Source of the DNA: Actinomycetes bacterium
Lineage (GTDB): Bacteria; Actinomycetota; Actinomycetes; Propionibacteriales; Propionibacteriaceae
DNA: 8,794 nucleotides
Direction: 5' to 3'
NCBI GenBank assembly: GCA_023387135.1
Contig: JAEWIK010000089.1
Span: 1-8,794, forward strand
Shown: positions 5,562-8,794 of the stretch, one piece after another
How positions within the stretch are numbered: the first letter of the stretch is position 1
Layout of the letters: the number at the start of each line of letters is the position of its first letter
Program-made: the position numbers and the translations under genes
Notes under the pieces: generated by a model
What the model saw: the letters and a program-made list of their open reading frames with translations, nothing else
Databases searched by the model: none
What the model was told of the DNA's origin: nothing

Positions 5562-6340
5562 TTCTTGCCGGCTGCCTCGAGGACCGCCGCCTTGAGCGGG
5601 CCGGCCTGGTACTGCTCGCCCGTCGCACCGGACGGCCAGTCGGTCCCGTTGATCCTGATGGTCGGCGTCCCTGTGATGCTGTCCTCACGGCTCTGGTCGA
5701 GTGCCTGGGCTGTCGCCTTGTTGACGAAATCCGCGTTGTGGAGCTGGGCGAAGGTCGCGATGACTGTCTCGCTCACCCCGGCCTGGCGGGCCCTGTCGGC
5801 GATTTCCGCGTCGGAAAGGCCGGGGGTGCCCTCCTGCGGCTGGTTGTCGTAGAGCGCGGCGTTGAAGGCCATCAGCTTGTCGGGCTCGGCCTTGGCGACC
5901 GCGACGAAGGCGTTCGCCGAGCGGGTCGAGTACTTGCTCCCTGCCGAGTTCCCGTCCTGGAAGTTCAGGGTGTGGAACGCGATCTTCGCCGTGCCGTCCG
6001 CCACGAGCGCTTCGAGGTCGGCGCGGTTGGCCCGCTCGAAGTCGCCGCAGTAGGGGCACATGAAGTCCTGGAAGATCGTCAGGGTGACGGGGGCGTCCGC
6101 CTTGCCGACGACGACCGAGTAGTCGCCGGTCGTCGCGTCATTGTCGGAGACCGGCGGCTTGGCGGCGGTCAGGGCGACTCCGACCACCACGCCGACGATC
6201 GCCAGCACGGCGACGCCGAGGATGCTGAAGGTGATGATGTTGCGGACCTTGCGTTCCCTGGCTTCCTGCTCGCGCTGCTGTTGGAGCTGCGCGCGACGGT
6301 TGCCGGGAGGGTTGGGCTGGTTCTTGGGTTGCTTGCTCAT
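5558..6340 (-). CDS. Membrane-anchored DsbA-like thioredoxin-fold oxidoreductase
   Basis: A 260-residue protein with a short basic, Gln-rich cytoplasmic N-terminus (1-33), one membrane span (about 34-60) and an extracytoplasmic DsbA-type thioredoxin domain with a helical insertion (about 72-258). The active site is Cys95-Pro-Tyr-Cys98 in QDFMCPYCGDFE, and the conserved cis-proline is Pro226 in TGTPTI. These are its only two cysteines, as expected for a catalyst rather than a substrate. It should oxidise thiols of exported proteins and be recharged by the VKOR encoded just downstream. ATG 6340 has GGAG six bases upstream. CPYC is less oxidising-looking than the CPHC of E. coli DsbA, but it is common in actinobacterial DsbA-like proteins paired with VKOR. 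An isomerase or reductase role cannot be excluded from sequence. Confidence 0.93.
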   Translation of the reverse strand: MSKQPKNQPNPPGNRRAQLQQQREQEARERKVRNIITFSILGVAVLAIVGVVVGVALTAAKPPVSDNDATTGDYSVVVGKADAPVTLTIFQDFMCPYCGDFERANRADLEALVADGTAKIAFHTLNFQDGNSAGSKYSTRSANAFVAVAKAEPDKLMAFNAALYDNQPQEGTPGLSDAEIADRARQAGVSETVIATFAQLHNADFVNKATAQALDQSREDSITGTPTIRINGTDWPSGATGEQYQAGPLKAAVLEAAGKK

Positions 6341-6375
6341 GGGATGCTCCGGTTCGTGGGCATGACTGGGTGAGG

Positions 6376-6392
6376 AGCCCTCGCCGAGGGCT
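6376..6392 (-). terminator. Short hairpin between the two-span membrane gene and the DsbA-like gene
   Basis: AGCCCTC (6376-6382) and GAGGGCT (6386-6392) pair perfectly around a three-base loop, inside the 87-base gap 6341-6427. No T-run follows on the - strand. It could weakly terminate or stabilise the upstream message; I see no convincing promoter for the DsbA-like gene in this gap. Confidence 0.3.
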
Positions 6393-6427
6393 TCGGGGAT
6401 GGACGCGCCTGGCCGGGCGCGGGCGTG

Positions 6428-6922
6428 TCAGGCCAGAACCGGAACCGGTGGGCCGCGCAGCGAAAAGAGCCGCGTCAGCAGGGCGCCGTGCGTCCCGAGC
6501 ACCACCTCGGGCAGTTCGGGAGGACGGCGGGTGATGACGGTCACGCTCGGACGGAGGACCGAGAGCCGCGCGCGAATCCACTCCTTCGCCCCACGCAGCG
6601 CCTGGCGGGCCCAGAGGCCCAGGCCGAGGGTGAGCGCGAGGGCGATCAGCCCGGCGACGACCGCCGAGAGAGACAGCACGATGGAGAACTGGGCGATCTC
6701 GGCGTAGTGCGGGCCGGGCGCGTAGCTGCCCTGGGGGCAGGCGTCGCTCGCCGCGAGCAGCTGCAGGTGGAAGCCGAGCCACGCCGTGCCCGACGACTCG
6801 GTCACACACGCGGGCAGCGTGCTGGAGAAGGCGAGCCGGGGGAGACTGGCGCCAGCGGCGAGCATGCCGACGATGCTGAGGAGGGCCCAGCCTCCTGCAT
6901 CGCGCAGCCGTCGCAGCGTCAT
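6428..6922 (-). CDS. Unrecognised membrane protein with two spans and an extracytoplasmic cysteine pair
   Basis: I do not recognise the family. The 164-residue product has a basic start (MTLRRLRDAGGW), a first hydrophobic span (about 11-31), a loop of roughly 45 residues predicted to be outside and containing Cys39 and Cys62, a second span (about 79-104), and a basic cytoplasmic C-terminal region (RQALRGAKEWIRARL, then a proline-rich tail). ATG 6922 is chosen over a TTG 24 bases upstream because GGGAGG lies four bases before it. It sits between the ApbE/FMN-binding module and the DsbA/VKOR pair on the same strand, and its two loop cysteines could be oxidised by that pair. This context suggests a redox- or envelope-related role, but no function is assigned. 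Confidence 0.75.
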   Translation of the reverse strand: MTLRRLRDAGGWALLSIVGMLAAGASLPRLAFSSTLPACVTESSGTAWLGFHLQLLAASDACPQGSYAPGPHYAEIAQFSIVLSLSAVVAGLIALALTLGLGLWARQALRGAKEWIRARLSVLRPSVTVITRRPPELPEVVLGTHGALLTRLFSLRGPPVPVLA

Positions 6923-6926
6923 AGGT

Positions 6927-6932
6927 CCTCCC
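6927..6932 (-). promoter_or_regulatory. Ribosome binding site of the two-span membrane gene
   Basis: GGGAGG on the - strand, four bases before ATG 6922. It decides the start in favour of this ATG over the TTG at 6946. Confidence 0.6.
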
Positions 6933-6945
6933 GGAGTCGGCGACA

Positions 6946-6982
6946 AGCCTACCTGTGAAACCTGTGCGGAGCCTACGAAACC
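6946..6982. repeat. Imperfect direct repeat in the gap upstream of the two-span membrane gene
   Basis: AGCCTAC and GAAACC occur twice in this order: 6946-6952 with 6957-6962 (four bases between) and 6970-6976 with 6977-6982 (none between). CCTGTG is also repeated nine bases apart (6952-6957 and 6961-6966). This is most of the non-coding gap 6923-7007. Tandem half-sites of this kind can be regulator sites; no clear promoter boxes could be assigned. Confidence 0.35.
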
Positions 6983-7007
6983 GCCTATCGCGCGCCGAAC
7001 ACCGCCG

Positions 7008-7826
7008 TCAGGGCGTCTCGAACCCGTCCCCGACGGTGATCAACCTGTCGTCGCTCGTCAGCAGCACCGCCCCGTACTCGCCCAGGCCGGCCAGCCAGGC
7101 GGCCGCCTGCCGCCCGCGCACGAAGGCGGCCGTCGCATGGACGTCGGCCCAGGTGAGGGTGGGCCCGACGACGGTCGCCGACAGCAGGTCGTCCGCCGCC
7201 GGCGTTCCCGTGGCGGGGTCGATGATGTGGTGCCCGCGCGCGGCGGTGCCCGAGGTGGCGACACCGCCGGTGCGCAGGCTGACGACCCGCAGGACGCGGC
7301 CGGCGTCCCTGGGATCCTCGATGCCGACCCTCCAGTCGGGAGTGTCGGAACGCAGGCAGGCGGCGGCGATGTCACCGCCTGCGCAGATCAGCACGTCGTG
7401 GGCGTCGAGCGTCGCGAGCTCGGTGAGAAGTCCCGCCAGCGCCGAGTCCACCGACCAGCCCTTGACGATCCCGGTCGGGTCGAACACCCGGCGCCCGTCG
7501 GGGCCTGGCAGGTGCGCGGAGAAGGCGCCCCCGGTCAGGGCGGCCGCCCGACGGCACAGCCTCGCCACCTCTCGCACCCTCGGGTCGGCGCGGTGCTGCG
7601 ACAACTCACCGCGCCGGATGCGACTCACCTCGCTGTCGGGCAGGAAGGTGCTGAACAGGGCTTCGTCGGCGCGCAAGGCGTCGAACGATCGCTCGACCGC
7701 CGCCGCGACCCGCGTCCCGCGAGCCTGCGGGCCACGCACGTGCACGCTGATCGGCATGCCCATGATGCTGGCGACGAAGGCCTTTCTCGGCTGCACCGCG
7801 GCGGCGGGAGCTGCAGTCATCGTCAT
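7008..7826 (-). CDS. apbE: FAD:protein FMN transferase
   Basis: A 272-residue ApbE-family enzyme, which splits FAD and attaches FMN to a threonine of a target protein in a Mg-dependent reaction. Family motifs are present: PTGIVKGWSVD (about 129-139), the glycine-rich CAGGD, HHIIDPATGTPA, and ADVHATAAFV near the C-terminus with the metal-binding Asp and Thr. The target is almost certainly the FMN-binding protein encoded directly upstream. ATG 7826 lies three bases after that gene's stop and has no Shine-Dalgarno, so translation is probably coupled; an ATG six bases further in is an equal alternative. Unlike most ApbE proteins it shows neither a signal peptide nor a lipobox cysteine, so it looks cytoplasmic. 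It is also in the same reading frame as the upstream gene, separated only by TGA GCC. Confidence 0.93.
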   Translation of the reverse strand: MTMTAAPAAAVQPRKAFVASIMGMPISVHVRGPQARGTRVAAAVERSFDALRADEALFSTFLPDSEVSRIRRGELSQHRADPRVREVARLCRRAAALTGGAFSAHLPGPDGRRVFDPTGIVKGWSVDSALAGLLTELATLDAHDVLICAGGDIAAACLRSDTPDWRVGIEDPRDAGRVLRVVSLRTGGVATSGTAARGHHIIDPATGTPAADDLLSATVVGPTLTWADVHATAAFVRGRQAAAWLAGLGEYGAVLLTSDDRLITVGDGFETP

Positions 7827-7829
7827 GGC

Positions 7830-8342
7830 TCAGGCGTGGACGGCGTCGAGGGCCGACTGCAGCGACTGGACGTAGGCGCCGCTGGTGATGGTCGCCCCCG
7901 AGACTGCGTCGATCTTCGCGCTCTTGGCGCTCAGCGCCTCGCTGTTGAGGATCGGGATCGCGCGGGAGTTGACCTGCTGGTCGTGCCGGCTGGAGTTCGG
8001 GTACTTCACGGCCCTGACGTCGGTGAGGGTGCCGCCCTGGACGGTGACCCTCACCTGGACCGGGCCGTACCTGGTCTGGACGGAGTCGCCGGTGTAGGTG
8101 CCCGACGCTCCCGCGCTCGTGGGCGCGGCGCTCGGGGAGGCGGAAGCCTTCTTCTTCGAGCCGTGGGTCGCCGACGGGGTGGCACTGGGGGTGACGCTGG
8201 AGCCGGCGGTGGTGTCGCTGGCGGTGCCGGGATCGTCCTCAGACGTGGCGGCGGTGGTGGTCGGGGGCGCGCTCGTGCGATAGCTGAACAGGAGCACCAG
8301 GGCGGTGATGGTGCCCATGACGGCGGCCGTGATGCGATGCAT
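7830..8342 (-). CDS. Exported/anchored FMN-binding domain protein with flavinylation motif
   Basis: A 170-residue electron carrier. An N-terminal hydrophobic segment (about 5-22) follows a short basic start, then comes a Ser/Thr/Ala/Pro-rich linker (about 23-80, with a KKK patch at 63-65) and a C-terminal FMN_bind domain (about 81-168). The flavinylation motif Asp145-Ala-Val-Ser-Gly-Ala-Thr151 matches the Dxx(S/T)GAT signature of NqrC/RnfG-type proteins, with Thr151 the expected site of covalent FMN. There is no cysteine, so it is not a lipoprotein; an uncleaved anchor or Sec signal is likely. ATG 8342 is chosen because GAGAGG lies seven bases upstream and the signal sequence starts there; an in-frame upstream extension would run into the reductase gene. 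It should accept electrons from the neighbouring ferric-reductase-type protein and pass them on outside the membrane. Confidence 0.92.
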   Translation of the reverse strand: MHRITAAVMGTITALVLLFSYRTSAPPTTTAATSEDDPGTASDTTAGSSVTPSATPSATHGSKKKASASPSAAPTSAGASGTYTGDSVQTRYGPVQVRVTVQGGTLTDVRAVKYPNSSRHDQQVNSRAIPILNSEALSAKSAKIDAVSGATITSGAYVQSLQSALDAVHA

Positions 8343-8349
8343 CGGGTTT

Positions 8350-8358
8350 CCTCTCCTC
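8350..8358 (-). promoter_or_regulatory. Ribosome binding site of the FMN-binding protein gene
   Basis: GAGGAGAGG on the - strand, seven bases before ATG 8342, within the 29-base gap after the reductase stop. It fixes the start, since the same frame stays open upstream into the reductase gene. Confidence 0.7.
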
Positions 8359-8371
8359 AGGGACGTTGGGG

Positions 8372-8794
8372 TCACCAGCTGAAGCGCTCGCTGTGCACCC
8401 TGGACGCGGGGACGCCGCAGTCGAGGGCTGCCGCGCTCGCCGCCGCCATCCACGGGTCTGGTCCGCACAGGTAGACGTCGGTCTCGGCGATGTGCGGCAC
8501 GAGGTGCAGCAGGGCTTCGGAGTCGCTCAGGTGAGCCGCCGACCTGGGGAGCCAGCTCTCACGATCGGTGATGCGCGGGCCGAGCACGTGGAAGAGTCGC
8601 GCGCCGCGCTCGGCGGCCAGGGCCTCGACCTCCTCGCGGAGCGCCAGTTGTCCTGTGTCGTGGGCACGATGGATGACCGTCACGTCGCCGGGGCCCTGGG
8701 GGAGTTCCTCGAGCAGCGCCCGCATGGGAGTGATGCCGATGCCGGACGCGAGCAGCGTCACCCCGCGCCGGGTGCGGACGCCGGAGTGCAGCTT
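8372..8794 (-). CDS. Ferric-reductase/ferredoxin-reductase-type flavoprotein, C-terminal NAD(P)H-binding domain (5' end outside window)
   Basis: The last 140 residues of a reductase whose start lies beyond the right edge. The NAD(P)-binding signature LLASGIGITPMRALLEEL begins 14 residues into the visible part, the Cys-Gly-Pro motif (VYLCGPDPW) follows, and the protein ends in HSERFSW, the usual C-terminus of ferredoxin-NADP/ferric reductase-like enzymes. The FAD-binding barrel and any N-terminal heme-binding ferric reductase transmembrane domain would be outside the window. In actinobacteria such membrane reductases are commonly followed by an FMN-binding protein and ApbE, exactly as here, so a transmembrane electron route from NAD(P)H to an external flavin is the likely role. 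The window does not show whether this protein itself spans the membrane. Confidence 0.9.
   Translation of the reverse strand, partial: KLHSGVRTRRGVTLLASGIGITPMRALLEELPQGPGDVTVIHRAHDTGQLALREEVEALAAERGARLFHVLGPRITDRESWLPRSAAHLSDSEALLHLVPHIAETDVYLCGPDPWMAAASAAALDCGVPASRVHSERFSW

Noticed and set aside
4396..5688. - strand open frame spanning the CrtI-like gene start, the gap and the VKOR gene in another frame
   Set aside because: It crosses two genes with strong homology signatures and the regulatory gap without any domain character of its own.
6786..8474. Long + strand open frame of 562 codons opposite ApbE and the FMN-binding gene
   Set aside because: Composition is low-complexity (runs of Gly, Arg and Asp) and it is fully antisense to genes with intact motifs.
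1..8794. Search for tRNA, rRNA, CRISPR arrays, transposases, integrases and toxin-antitoxin pairs
   Set aside because: None seen by eye on either strand; the short repeats found are single local pairs, not arrays or element ends.

Overview
The window is very GC-rich, with codons ending mostly in G or C, short or overlapping gene junctions and several GTG starts. This fits a high-GC Gram-positive (Actinomycetota). The gene content would suit a Propionibacteriaceae-like organism, but that placement is inference. I see no rRNA, tRNA, CRISPR array, transposase, integrase or prophage gene, and nothing that marks recent transfer.

Layout. (1) Bases 2-262, + strand: the Arg/Gly-rich, disordered C-terminus of a gene that starts outside the window, possibly an RNA-binding protein such as a DEAD-box helicase. 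(2) Bases 310-3652, + strand: a tightly overlapping three-gene operon of circularly permuted ATP-grasp ligase, alpha-E protein and transglutaminase-like protein. This is the widespread but still uncharacterised predicted amide/peptide-bond system. It seems to be read from a leaderless promoter with a small palindrome. (3) Bases 3636-4751, - strand: a phytoene-desaturase-like flavoprotein relative with eroded FAD-binding motifs, overlapping the transglutaminase gene tail-to-tail by 17 bases. (4) Bases 4752-4937: a regulatory gap with a promoter-like pair facing +, a 16-base palindrome and a long hairpin that abuts the next stop codon. (5) Bases 4938-6340, - strand: a VKOR-family oxidase and an anchored DsbA-like thioredoxin, overlapping by GTGA; together they form an extracytoplasmic disulfide-forming pathway. 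(6) Bases 6428-6922, - strand: an unrecognised protein with two membrane spans and two cysteines predicted to lie outside. (7) Bases 7008-8794, - strand: FAD:protein FMN transferase (ApbE), an exported FMN-binding protein with the flavinylation motif, and the C-terminal NAD(P)H-binding part of a ferric-reductase-type flavoprotein that runs off the window.

How the genes fit together. From 8794 down to 4938 every gene is on the - strand and concerned with extracytoplasmic redox chemistry. A cytoplasmic NAD(P)H oxidoreductase would feed electrons across the membrane to an FMN covalently attached by ApbE, while DsbA/VKOR oxidises thiols outside. The two-cysteine membrane protein lies exactly between the modules. 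The + strand operon is a separate, biochemically unresolved ligation/transfer system.

Most worth a second look: the ATP-grasp/alpha-E/transglutaminase operon with its Gln-rich ligase tail; the single in-frame TGA between the FMN-binding protein and an ApbE that lacks any signal peptide; the degenerate CrtI-like protein; and the possible small RNA in the 4.8-4.94 kb gap.
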